Shown one piece after another: positions 53,108 to 61,430 of a stretch of DNA of 64,000 nucleotides (its first letter is position 1; every line of letters begins with the position of its first letter). Where the stretch lies: positions 340,587 to 404,586 of the forward strand of contig NZ_VWNA01000002.1 of the NCBI RefSeq assembly GCF_009600605.1, in the 5' to 3' direction. Source of the stretch: Segnochrobactrum spirostomi. GTDB taxonomy: Bacteria; Pseudomonadota; Alphaproteobacteria; Rhizobiales; Segnochrobactraceae. A program made the translations under genes and the position numbers. Below the pieces are notes generated by a model. That model was not told the origin of the DNA and searched no databases. It saw only the letters and a list, made by a program, of their open reading frames with translations.

Positions 53108-53414
53108 GACGCGCCTCGAAGCTGAAAGGACCGTTCGAAGCCACTCTTCTATATTTCCGCGCGATATTCGGACGAGGAAAAATGTTCTCCGAGATGATCT
53201 CAGAACGAGAATATAATGATCTTTTCGATGACGCGCGAACATATTTTGCCATTCAACTGACAATAGAGCCCATCGCGTCGCACGAACATTTCTCCTTTGG
53301 CGGCGGAATTGGAAAGCGGTTTCCCCCAGACGGTCCGGCGCCGAACGCCCCCGCCTTCGCTTTCGGTCAGAGATATACAAAATTAGTAGAATAAATTGCA
53401 TGCAGGAAATCCGA
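53108..53414. promoter_or_regulatory. AT-rich divergent regulatory region
   Basis: This is the most AT-rich stretch of the window. It contains ATGTTC at 53182-53187, GAACAT at 53237-53242 and GAACAT at 53284-53289; the last two lie in CGCGCGAACATATTTT and CGCACGAACATTTCT contexts. An imperfect dyad GTTCT-N13-AGAAC spans 53184-53206. A -10-like TATACA at 53374-53379 lies well placed for the sugar-importer operon starting at 53415, and a perfect TATAAT lies at 53212-53217. No local regulator gene is adjacent. Confidence 0.45.
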
Positions 53415-54386
53415 ATGTTCAGAAAGATCGCGCTCACCCTCTCCCTCGCTGCCGGCGTTGCCGCCGTGGCTCTCTCCCCGGCGTCCGCGGCGCCGAAGGG
53501 TAAGGACGCGGAGGTCACCATTCTCGTCTCCTCCCTCAGCTATTCGTTCCCCCATTTCGTGTTCCTGCAGGAGCAGCTCGAGGACGAGGCGTCGAAGCTC
53601 GGCAAGGTCAAGGTGCTCCGCGCCGACGGTCAGCTCAGCGCGCCGAAGCAGATCGCCGACATCGAGGCGGCTCTGGTGCAGGGCGTCGACGGCATCATCA
53701 TCGCCCCCGCCGACGCCGATGCGCTGGCGCCCGCCGTCCGCGAGGCGATCAAGGCCGGGGTGCCGGTCGTGACGATCGATCGTCCGGTGAATGGCGTGCC
53801 CGAGGTGCTCGCGAACGTCGCCGCCGACAATTTCAAGGGTGCGATCCGCCAGGGCGAGGCCATCGAGGCCCAGTTCCCGAAGGGCGCGACCATCGTCAAC
53901 CTGCAGGGCATTCCCGGCGACAAGACCGCCAACGACCGCAACGGCGGCCTGCACAAGGCGCTCGACGGCAAGGCGGATTACAAGTTCGTCTCCGAGCAGA
54001 CCGCCCGCTTCAGCCGCGATCAGGGTCTGTCGGTGACGGAGAACATCCTGACGGGTCTCTCCGAGCCCCCGCAGGTGATCGCCGCCGCCAACGACGACAT
54101 GGCGCTCGGCGCCGCCCAGGCGGTCGATGCGCGCGGCCTCAAGGGCAAGATCGCGATCTTCGGCTATGACGGCTCGACCGACGCCCTGAAGGCGATCGCG
54201 GACGGCTCGCTCGCCGCCACCGTCGATCAGTTCCCCGGCAAGCAGGGCCGCATCGCGATCCGCACCCTCGTCGATTATATCCGCGTGGGGACCAAGCCTG
54301 CCGAGAACAACATCCTCGTCGAGCCGATCGCCATCACCAAGGCGAACCTCGACAAGGCCGAGCGGTTCGGGCTGCTCGGCCAGTGA
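53415..54386 (+). CDS. Ribose-type sugar ABC transporter substrate-binding protein
   Basis: 323 residues from the ATG at 53415, chosen over one at 53400 because AGGAA sits 6 bp before it and the Sec signal then begins directly (MFRKIALTLSLAAGVAAVAL, cleavage near ASAAP). The type I binding fold shows FPHFVFLQEQLEDEASKLG, DGIIIAPADADALAPAV, PVVTIDRPV and AANDDMALGAAQAV. It heads a translationally coupled operon with an apionate-lactonase-like gene, so a branched pentose such as D-apiose, or its lactone, is a reasonable ligand guess. Confidence 0.9.
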   Translation: MFRKIALTLSLAAGVAAVALSPASAAPKGKDAEVTILVSSLSYSFPHFVFLQEQLEDEASKLGKVKVLRADGQLSAPKQIADIEAALVQGVDGIIIAPADADALAPAVREAIKAGVPVVTIDRPVNGVPEVLANVAADNFKGAIRQGEAIEAQFPKGATIVNLQGIPGDKTANDRNGGLHKALDGKADYKFVSEQTARFSRDQGLSVTENILTGLSEPPQVIAAANDDMALGAAQAVDARGLKGKIAIFGYDGSTDALKAIADGSLAATVDQFPGKQGRIAIRTLVDYIRVGTKPAENNILVEPIAITKANLDKAERFGLLGQ

Positions 54387-56065
54387 GCGCTCGCACGACC
54401 GAGCCGGCGGCGGCACGCGGTGCCGCCGCCCTCAACGCGGCTTCGGATGGGTCAAACCCGTCCGAAGCCTTCGTCGCGTCCGATCCCGCATCCGTCGTTC
54501 TGGAGGCGCGAGGCCTCACCAAGAGCTTCTTCGGCCACACCGTGCTCGCCGACATCTCGATCGCGCTGCGGCGCGGCGAGATCCGCGCCCTGCTCGGTGA
54601 AAACGGGGCCGGCAAATCGACCCTCATCAATCTCCTGAGCGGTGTTCTGACCCCCGAGTCGGGCACGATCGCGGTCGCCGGTGCGCCGGTGCGGTTCGCG
54701 CGCCCGATCGAGGCCTGGGCCGCCGGCATCACCACCATCCGCCAGGAATTCAGCCTGTTTCCGGACCTCAGCGTCGCCGAGAGCCTGTTCGCCGGCCATT
54801 TGCCGCTGAACCGCCTGGGGCTCGTCGATCGGCCGCGCATGCGCCGCGAGGCGAAGGATGCTCTGTCGCGGCTCGGATATGCCATCGATCCGGACCGCAC
54901 GGTCGCGAGCCTGAGCGTCGCCGAGCAGCAGCTCGTCGAGATCGCCCGGGCGCTCACCCACCGCTCCCGCATCCTCATCATGGACGAGCCGACCGCCTCG
55001 CTGAGCCCGGCGGAGGTCGAGCATCTCAAAGCGGTCGTGCGGGCGCTCGCCGCCGACGGCATCGCCGTCCTCTATGTGAGCCACCGCCTCGAAGAGGTGA
55101 TCGACCTCTGCGACAGCTTCACCGTGCTGCGCGACGGCCGTCACGTCGCCGAAGGGCGGATCGCCGGAACCGGGATCGACGACCTCGTCCGCCTCATGGT
55201 CGGCCGCGACCTCGAAGCACCCGCCCGGCGCGCGGTGATGGAGACGGGCGACGTCGTTCTCGACGTCGTCGGGCTCTCGACGCCGCCCGGCGCCGCTCCG
55301 GCGGTGCGGGACGCGAGCTTCTCGCTGCGCGCGGGTGAGGTCGTCGGCGTCGCCGGCCTCGTCGGGGCCGGGCGCACGGAGCTCGCCCGCATGATCTTCG
55401 GGGCCGATCCCGTGGGGTCGGGTACATTGCGGCTGAAGGGACGGGATTATCGCCCGCGCAGCCCGAAGGACGCCATCGCCGCCGGCCTCGCCTTCGTGCC
55501 GGAAGACCGCAAGAAGCAGGGGCTCTTCCTCGGCCTCGACGTCCTCGAGAACTTCGCGGCGGTGGCGAAGCGAGCGGCCGGCGGGGAGCTGTCGGCCCCG
55601 TTCGGCCTCGTCGACCGGCGGGCCGAGCGCGCCCGCTTCGCCGCCTTGTCGAGCCGCCTTTCGGTGCGCGCCGCCCGTCTCGACGCCCCGATCGCGGTGC
55701 TCTCCGGCGGCAACCAGCAGAAGGTCGTGCTCGCCCGCTGGCTCGAAACGCAGCCGGCCGTGCTCATCGTCGACGAGCCGACCCGCGGCGTCGACATCGG
55801 CGCCAAGACCGAGATCCACCGGCTCTTGCGCGCGCTCGCCGCCGACGGCGTCGCCGTCCTGGTGATCTCGTCCGATCTGCCCGAAATCCTTGCGGTCAGC
55901 GACCGCATCCTCACCCTCTGCGCGGGCCGCCTCACGGGCGATCTCGCCGCCGCCGACGCGAGCGAGGAGGCTTTGATGCGCCTGATGACCCTCGGTCTCG
56001 ACGCGCCCGGCGGCGCCGAGGGCGCGCCCACCCCTGCGACCCGCGCACACCGGATTGCCTCATGA
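54383..56065 (+). CDS. Ribose-type sugar ABC transporter ATP-binding protein (tandem ATPase)
   Basis: 560 residues from a GTG overlapping the upstream stop. The first 38 or so residues are an unusual Ala/Ser-rich extension before the true domain start (VVLEARGLTKSFFGHTVL). The first ATPase has GENGAGKSTLINLLSG, LSVAEQQLVEIARAL and IMDEPTASLSPAE. The second has the degenerate GLVGAGRTELARMIFG with LSGGNQQKVVLARWL and IVDEPTRGVDIG. Normal RbsA proteins are about 500 residues, so the excess is at both ends. Confidence 0.92.
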   Translation: MSARTTEPAAARGAAALNAASDGSNPSEAFVASDPASVVLEARGLTKSFFGHTVLADISIALRRGEIRALLGENGAGKSTLINLLSGVLTPESGTIAVAGAPVRFARPIEAWAAGITTIRQEFSLFPDLSVAESLFAGHLPLNRLGLVDRPRMRREAKDALSRLGYAIDPDRTVASLSVAEQQLVEIARALTHRSRILIMDEPTASLSPAEVEHLKAVVRALAADGIAVLYVSHRLEEVIDLCDSFTVLRDGRHVAEGRIAGTGIDDLVRLMVGRDLEAPARRAVMETGDVVLDVVGLSTPPGAAPAVRDASFSLRAGEVVGVAGLVGAGRTELARMIFGADPVGSGTLRLKGRDYRPRSPKDAIAAGLAFVPEDRKKQGLFLGLDVLENFAAVAKRAAGGELSAPFGLVDRRAERARFAALSSRLSVRAARLDAPIAVLSGGNQQKVVLARWLETQPAVLIVDEPTRGVDIGAKTEIHRLLRALAADGVAVLVISSDLPEILAVSDRILTLCAGRLTGDLAAADASEEALMRLMTLGLDAPGGAEGAPTPATRAHRIAS

Positions 56066-57075
56066 CCGCGACCCTTCCCGCTTCCGCCGCCGCCCGGCGG
56101 CCGGGCCGCGCGATGCCCCTGATCGCCCGGCTCGCGCCCGCCCTCTTCCTCCTCCTTCTCATGGTGCTGTTCACGGCCCTGGCGCCGCGCTTCCTGTCCA
56201 CGCTCAACCTCTTCAACGTGCTGCGGCAGGTCTCGATCTACGGCATCCTCGCGGTCGGCATGACGTTCGTCATCCTGACGCGCGGCATCGACCTCTCGGT
56301 CGGCGCGCTCGCCGCCTTCACCGGCCTCGTCGCCGCCGTGGTGGCGAAGGGCATCGTCGACGGCTGGCTGGGTTTTGGCGGCCACGGCGGCCACGCCTGG
56401 CCGCTCGCGGCGCTCGCCGCGATCCTCGTCGGCGGCCTCTGCGGGCTGGTCCAGGGTCTGTTCGTCGCCCGTCTTGCGGTGCCGGCCTTCGTCGTCACCC
56501 TCGGCGGTATGACGGTGTTCCGCGGCCTCGCGCTGATGGTCGGCAACGGCGGGCCGGTCAGCGGCTTCGACGAGGCTTTCGGCTGGTGGGGACGCGGCAT
56601 GATCGGTCCGGTCCCGGTGCCCGTCGTGGTGTTTCTCGCCGTCGCCGTCGCCGCGGCCTTCGTCCTGCGCGCCACCCGCTGGGGCCGCGCGGTCTATGCG
56701 GTCGGCTCCAATCCGGAGGCGGCGCGGCTTTGCGGTCTCGACGTCGCGGGCGTGCTCACCGGCGTCTATGTGCTGACGGGCCTCTGCGCCGGGCTCGGCG
56801 GCTTCCTGCTCGCCTCCCGGCTCAATTCCGCCGAGGCCGTTGCCGGCACGCAATACGAGCTTACCGTGATCGCCGCCGTGGTGATCGGCGGCACCAGTCT
56901 CTATGGCGGGACCGGCGGCATCGTCGGCACCGTGATCGGCACGCTCCTGATCGGCGTCCTGCTCAACGGCCTCGTCATCCTCAACGTCTCCCCTTACGTG
57001 CAGCAGCTTCTGATCGGGGCGATCATCGTCGGCGCGGTGACCTTCGACATGCTGGTGAAAAGGCAGCAGCGATGA
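56062..57075 (+). CDS. Ribose-type sugar ABC transporter permease
   Basis: 337 residues with about ten membrane helices. RbsC-class signatures are present: FLSTLNLFNVLRQVSIYGILA, the ILTRGIDLSVGALAAF motif, AVGSNPEAARLCGLDV, and GGTSLYGGTGGIVGTVIG. It overlaps the ATPase and the next gene by 4 bp each. It should form a homodimer in the membrane with the tandem ATPase. Confidence 0.92.
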   Translation: MTATLPASAAARRPGRAMPLIARLAPALFLLLLMVLFTALAPRFLSTLNLFNVLRQVSIYGILAVGMTFVILTRGIDLSVGALAAFTGLVAAVVAKGIVDGWLGFGGHGGHAWPLAALAAILVGGLCGLVQGLFVARLAVPAFVVTLGGMTVFRGLALMVGNGGPVSGFDEAFGWWGRGMIGPVPVPVVVFLAVAVAAAFVLRATRWGRAVYAVGSNPEAARLCGLDVAGVLTGVYVLTGLCAGLGGFLLASRLNSAEAVAGTQYELTVIAAVVIGGTSLYGGTGGIVGTVIGTLLIGVLLNGLVILNVSPYVQQLLIGAIIVGAVTFDMLVKRQQR

Positions 57076-59039
57076 GCCGCGACATCTTCCTCACCGGAAC
57101 CTCGGAGCGCGAGGCGCCGATCACCCCGCTCAGCGCCGGCCGGCTCTCGGCAAGCCTTCTGGACGGTGGCCTGCGCTGGATCCGCTGGGACGGCGTCGAG
57201 GTCATCCGCGCCATCACCTTCCTGGTGCGCACCCCCGGCTGGGGCACCCCGGCCCCCGAGATTTCCGGGCTCGCGGTCGAGAGCACGCCGTCCCGCTTCC
57301 GCGTCGCCTACGCGGCGCGGTGGCGCAACGGCGCGGAGAGCATCGCCGCCGACATCGTGATCGAGGGGGACGATCAGGGGCGCCTCGTCGCCGCGGCCGA
57401 CATCCGTCCGGACACCGATTTCCTGACCAATCGGACCGGGTTCGTCGTGCTTCATCCGCTCGACGGCTTCGCCGGCACGCCGGTAACGGTCGAGCACGCG
57501 AGCGGCCCGACGGAAAGCGTGACCATCCCCGCGCTCATCAGCCCGGGGCAGCCCCTCTTCGATATCCGCGCCATCACCCACACCCCGGTCGACAATCTGT
57601 CGGTCGAGACTCGCTTCGAGGGCGACGTGTTCGAGATGGAGGACCACCGCAACTGGTCCGACGCCTCGTTCAAGACCTACAGCCGGCCGATCGGCCTGCC
57701 TTACCCTTACGTCCTCGCCGCCGGGGCGACCGAGCGGCAGGCGGTCCGGATCGCGATTACCGACACGCGGGCCGCGACCGGTCCGGCCGTCGCCGCCTCT
57801 GCGGACGCGGTGGTTCGCGTGGCGATCGGCGACGCGACCGGACCGACCCTCCCGGCGGTCCTGCTCGGCCTTGCGGCGGAGGCGGCCGCCGAGGCGTTGC
57901 CGCACGCGGTCACCCTCGCCCCGCTCGGCGTCGGCGGTCTCCTCGTCCGTTTCGATCCGTCGAAGGGCGGCGGCCCGGAGACTGTGCCGGCCGTTGCGGC
58001 GCTCGCCGCGGCCCTCGGAGCCGACATCTCGGCCGTTCTCCTGCTCGAGGCCGAGGCCGACCCCCGCCCCGAGATCGCCGCGTTCTCCCAGGCGTTCGCG
58101 GGCGCGGGCGTCCAGCCGGCGGCGGTCGCCGCGTTTCCGCGCGCCGACGAGCGCTCGTTTCAGCCCGGCGAGCCCCGCCCTCCCGCCCCCGACGAGGCCA
58201 CCATCGCCGCGGCCCTGCGCGATCACTTTCCGGGTGTCCCGGCCGGCGGCGGCACGCCCGCCTTCTTCACCGAGCTCAACCGCAAGCGCCCACCGGCCGG
58301 GACCTTCGCCTTCCTTCTCCACGCGACGACGCCGACGGTCCATGCCGCGGACGATCTGTCGGTGATCGAAAGCCTTCAATCGCTGCCGCACATCCTGCGC
58401 TCCGCCCGCGCCCTCGCCGGCGACGCGCCCCACTGGATCGGCCCGATCGGCATCGGCGCGCGCCTCAACCCCTACGGCGCCGGCCCGACCGCCAATCCCG
58501 ATCAAATCCGGGTCGGTCTCGCCGACGCCGATCCGCGCCAGCGCGGTCTTCTCGCCGCCGCCTGGCACCTCGGCTATGCCGCCACCATCGCCCACCACGG
58601 GGTCGCCGCTCTGGCCCTCGCCGCGCCGACCGGCCCGTTCGGCCTGATCGCGAGCCTGCAGACCTATCCGCGCGCTTGGTGGGATGAAAATTCCGACGCC
58701 CTCACCTATCCGCTGTTCCATGTCGTCGCCGACCTCGCCGAGGCGGCCGGCGAGCCGTCGCTTGCGGCAGTCTCCACCGATCCCTCCATCGCCGCCCTCG
58801 CCTGGCGGGCGGACGCCGGCCGCACATTGATCCTCGCCAATCTCTCGGCGGAGCCGCGCCGGGTCGCGATCGACGGGCTCGGCCCGGCACGGCTGCGCGT
58901 GCTCGATGCGGCGACGCTGCCCCTCGCGGCCCGGAATCCGACAGGCTTCCGTGCGGGCTTCGAGACGCTTCCGGCCGGAGAGCCCCTTCTTCTCGATGCC
59001 TACGCCACGGCCCGCATCGACACGGGGGTCTCGTCATGA
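57072..59039 (+). CDS. apnL: D-apionate lactonase-like protein
   Basis: 655 residues with no signal peptide. Three parts can be seen: an N-terminal beta-rich domain (about 1-230, FLTGTSERE, VIRAITFLVRTPGWGTPAPE), a central TIM-barrel-like domain (about 235-560, with FFTELNRKRPPAGTFAF, HAADDLSVIESLQSLPHIL, IGARLNPYG and DPRQRGLLAAAWHLGYA), and a beta C-terminal domain (about 575-655). This layout and these phrases fit the D-apionate lactonase family, which hydrolyses D-apionolactone to D-apionate. I recognise it from memory of the family, not from an alignment. Another aldonolactonase or glycosidase-like role is possible. It is coupled by 4-bp overlaps to the importer and to the dehydrogenase. 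Confidence 0.65.
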   Translation: MSRDIFLTGTSEREAPITPLSAGRLSASLLDGGLRWIRWDGVEVIRAITFLVRTPGWGTPAPEISGLAVESTPSRFRVAYAARWRNGAESIAADIVIEGDDQGRLVAAADIRPDTDFLTNRTGFVVLHPLDGFAGTPVTVEHASGPTESVTIPALISPGQPLFDIRAITHTPVDNLSVETRFEGDVFEMEDHRNWSDASFKTYSRPIGLPYPYVLAAGATERQAVRIAITDTRAATGPAVAASADAVVRVAIGDATGPTLPAVLLGLAAEAAAEALPHAVTLAPLGVGGLLVRFDPSKGGGPETVPAVAALAAALGADISAVLLLEAEADPRPEIAAFSQAFAGAGVQPAAVAAFPRADERSFQPGEPRPPAPDEATIAAALRDHFPGVPAGGGTPAFFTELNRKRPPAGTFAFLLHATTPTVHAADDLSVIESLQSLPHILRSARALAGDAPHWIGPIGIGARLNPYGAGPTANPDQIRVGLADADPRQRGLLAAAWHLGYAATIAHHGVAALALAAPTGPFGLIASLQTYPRAWWDENSDALTYPLFHVVADLAEAAGEPSLAAVSTDPSIAALAWRADAGRTLILANLSAEPRRVAIDGLGPARLRVLDAATLPLAARNPTGFRAGFETLPAGEPLLLDAYATARIDTGVSS

Positions 59040-60070
59040 CGGCGCCGCTCAAGGGCGCTGTGATCGGCTGCGGCTTCTTCGCCCAGAACCATTTCGCCGG
59101 GTGGCGGGACGTCGCCGGCGCCGAAATCGTCGCGGTGTGCGACCTCGATCGTGCGCGGGCGGAGGCGGCCGCGCGCACCTTCGCCGCCCCGCCGCGGATC
59201 TATACCGACGCCGCCGCGCTGTTCGCCGCCGAGGCCCTCGACTTCGTCGACATCCCGACGACGATGGAGACCCACGAGGCGCTGGTCGGCCTCGCTGTGT
59301 CCCACCGCGTTCCCGTCATCGTACAGAAGCCGTTCGGCCCCAATCTCGCGGCCTGCCGGCGGATGGCGGCGGCTGCGGACGCGGCCGGCGTGCCCTTGAT
59401 GGTGCACGAGGATTTCCGCTTCCAGCCGCTGTTCCGCCGGCTCAAGGCGCTGCTCACCGCCGGCGAGATCGGCCAGCCGACCTTCGCCCGTCTGTCCTGG
59501 CGCACGGCGATCGACGTCTATTCGAACCAGCCCTATCTCGTGCACACCGAGCGCTTCATGATCATGGACGTCGGCGTGCACATGATCGACCTCGCCCGCT
59601 TTCTGCTCGGCGAGGCGGAGAGCGTCTTCTGCCGCACCCAGCAGATCAAGCAGGGCATCGCGGGCGAGGATGCGGCGACGATCCTCCTCGGACATCGGGG
59701 CGGCGCCACTGGCATCATCGATCTCAGCTATGCCGCGCACCGGGATCCCGATCCCTTCCCGCAGACCCTGGGCGAGATCGAGGGCGAGGCGGGATCGATC
59801 CTCATCCTGCCGGGGGAGGAACTCGTCATCAAAGGCCGTGGCGGCAGCCGCCGCGAGCGCATCGCCCACGACGGCCGGCCGTGGACCAGCGAGCCGTGGC
59901 GGCAGATCCAGGACAGCGTCGTCCGCACCCAGCAGCATTTCGTCGACGCCCTGCGGGCCGGGACAGAGCCGGAGACGAGCGCGCGCGACAGCCTCGGGAC
60001 CTATGCCGTGGTCGAGGCCGCGTACGCCTCGGCGGCGACGGGCCGGGCGATTGATCCGGCGACGCTGTGA
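59036..60070 (+). CDS. Gfo/Idh/MocA-family dehydrogenase, candidate D-apiose dehydrogenase
   Basis: 344 residues. The Rossmann motif is AVIGCGFFAQNHFAGWRD; the family lysine is in VIVQKPFGPN (Gln replaces the usual Glu before Lys-Pro). The catalytic helix carries IMDVGVHMIDLARFLLG with the expected Asp and His. It directly follows the lactonase-like gene with a 4-bp overlap. In apiose pathways a Gfo/Idh/MocA enzyme oxidises D-apiose to apionolactone, the lactonase substrate, so the pair would make sense. Substrate not proven. Confidence 0.85.
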   Translation: MTAPLKGAVIGCGFFAQNHFAGWRDVAGAEIVAVCDLDRARAEAAARTFAAPPRIYTDAAALFAAEALDFVDIPTTMETHEALVGLAVSHRVPVIVQKPFGPNLAACRRMAAAADAAGVPLMVHEDFRFQPLFRRLKALLTAGEIGQPTFARLSWRTAIDVYSNQPYLVHTERFMIMDVGVHMIDLARFLLGEAESVFCRTQQIKQGIAGEDAATILLGHRGGATGIIDLSYAAHRDPDPFPQTLGEIEGEAGSILILPGEELVIKGRGGSRRERIAHDGRPWTSEPWRQIQDSVVRTQQHFVDALRAGTEPETSARDSLGTYAVVEAAYASAATGRAIDPATL

Positions 60071-60092
60071 CGGCCCGGGCGAGGAGACCATC

Positions 60093-61124
60093 ATGAAGAT
60101 CGGCGACAGACGAACGCTCGGCCGCACCGGCCTCGACATTCCCGTGCTCGGCGTCGGAACCTGCCCGCTCGGCGACCTCTTCGAGGCGGTCCCCGAGGAG
60201 GAGGCGCGTTTAACGCTCGATCTCGCCTGGGAGCGCGGCGTCCGCCTGTTCGACACCGCGCCCTGGTACGGCCTCGGCCAGGGCGAGCACCGCACCGGCC
60301 GCGCGCTCTATCGCCGGCCGCGGAGCGAGTACGTGCTCTCGACCAAGGTCGGCCGCCTTCTGAAAGCCCCGCGCGATCGTTCCAGCGTCCGGCCTGCACC
60401 GTGGAAGGGCGGCCTCGCCTTCGACCATGTCTACGACTACACCTACGACGGCATCCTGCGGTCCTACGAGGACAGCCTCCAGCGGCTCGGCATCAACAAG
60501 GTCGACATCCTCTACATCCACGATCTCGACCGCGGCTATTTCCCGACCGACGAGGACCTGCACGGCAAGCTGCGCGAACTCGAAAAAGGGGGCTTCCGCG
60601 CCCTCGAGGAGCTCAAATCGTCCGGCGAGGTCGCGGCGGTCGGTGCCGGGATCAACGAGCCCGGCATGATCGATCTCTTTCTCGATCGCCACCCACTCGA
60701 CGTCTTCTTGGTCGCCGGACGCCACACCCTTCTGGAGCAGGGGCTCTATCACGGCGAGCTCGCCCGGGCGGCCCGGGAGGGGGCGGCGATCGTGGTCGGC
60801 GGCGTCTTCAATTCCGGCATTCTGGCGACCGGCGTCGTGGACGGCGCCCGCTACGAATACGGCGCCGCGCCGGCTGCGATCGTCGAAAGGGTGCGCCGTC
60901 TGGAGACGATCGCCCGCGCGCACGAGATCCCGCTCGCCGCCGCCGCCCTGCAATTTCCGTTCGGCTTCGACGCCGTCGCGAGCGTCCTGTTCGGGCCGGC
61001 ACGGGCGGCGGAGGTCGCCGCGAACGCCGATCATTTCGAAACGCCGATCCCCGCCGCCTTCTGGCAGGCGCTGCGCACCGAGGGCCTGATCGGGGACGAC
61101 ATCCCCCTCCCCGGCGGCGCCTGA
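60093..61124 (+). CDS. Aldo/keto reductase, aldose 1-dehydrogenase-like
   Basis: 343 residues from the ATG at 60093 with GAGGAG upstream. The AKR catalytic tetrad is present: D54 and Y59 in FDTAPWYGLG, K85 in VLSTKVGR and H143 in ILYIHDLDRG. The overall pattern (GLGQGEHRTGRAL, VGAGINEPGMIDLF) resembles D-threo-aldose/L-fucose 1-dehydrogenases and pyridoxal 4-dehydrogenase, which oxidise the sugar C1 to a lactone. It may be an alternative first oxidation step for the same or a related sugar. Confidence 0.88.
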   Translation: MKIGDRRTLGRTGLDIPVLGVGTCPLGDLFEAVPEEEARLTLDLAWERGVRLFDTAPWYGLGQGEHRTGRALYRRPRSEYVLSTKVGRLLKAPRDRSSVRPAPWKGGLAFDHVYDYTYDGILRSYEDSLQRLGINKVDILYIHDLDRGYFPTDEDLHGKLRELEKGGFRALEELKSSGEVAAVGAGINEPGMIDLFLDRHPLDVFLVAGRHTLLEQGLYHGELARAAREGAAIVVGGVFNSGILATGVVDGARYEYGAAPAAIVERVRRLETIARAHEIPLAAAALQFPFGFDAVASVLFGPARAAEVAANADHFETPIPAAFWQALRTEGLIGDDIPLPGGA

Positions 61125-61134
61125 GCCGTCCCGC

Positions 61135-61165
61135 CCCCCGGCGTCCCTCCAAGGCGCGCCGGGGG
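61135..61165 (+). terminator. Stem-loop after the aldo/keto reductase gene
   Basis: CCCCCGGCG (61135-61143) pairs perfectly with CGCCGGGGG (61157-61165) over a 13-nt loop, 10 bp after the stop. It is followed by TGACATAGACGTTGTTT, which is only moderately T-rich. It probably ends the sugar operon. Confidence 0.55.
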
Positions 61166-61430
61166 TGACATAGACGTTGTTTCAAGGTTTTCGTAAACGC
61201 CCGCGATCTATTTCAATGAGCCGGCATCCTTTGGAATGGGAAATCTGGTTCACGCTCCGCGGGCCGATATAATTCAAGAATAGAATCCAAAAATGTCGCA
61301 GCGAATCCGCGTTCGGATATCCGGCGACATCGTGCTTCGTCGCGTTCAACCAGATTTCGGCTACCCAGCGTTGCGGGATGCGTTCCGCGACGAAGGATCA
61401 TCATTGCCGAGTGCTTTCAAGGAGAGCTGA
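61166..61430 (+). promoter_or_regulatory. Leader and promoter region of the Dpp-type importer
   Basis: AT-richer DNA between the sugar operon and the next binding-protein gene. A perfect TATAAT lies at 61268-61273 and TAGAAT at 61281-61286; no good -35 is found 16-18 bp upstream. If the first is used, the leader is about 150 nt. I see no riboswitch-like fold or small gene. Confidence 0.4.

Noticed and set aside
53182..53394. A 70-codon open frame in the spacer before the sugar importer
   Set aside because: No ribosome site, AT-rich composition unlike the genes, and it covers the likely promoter and repeat elements. It looks like chance.
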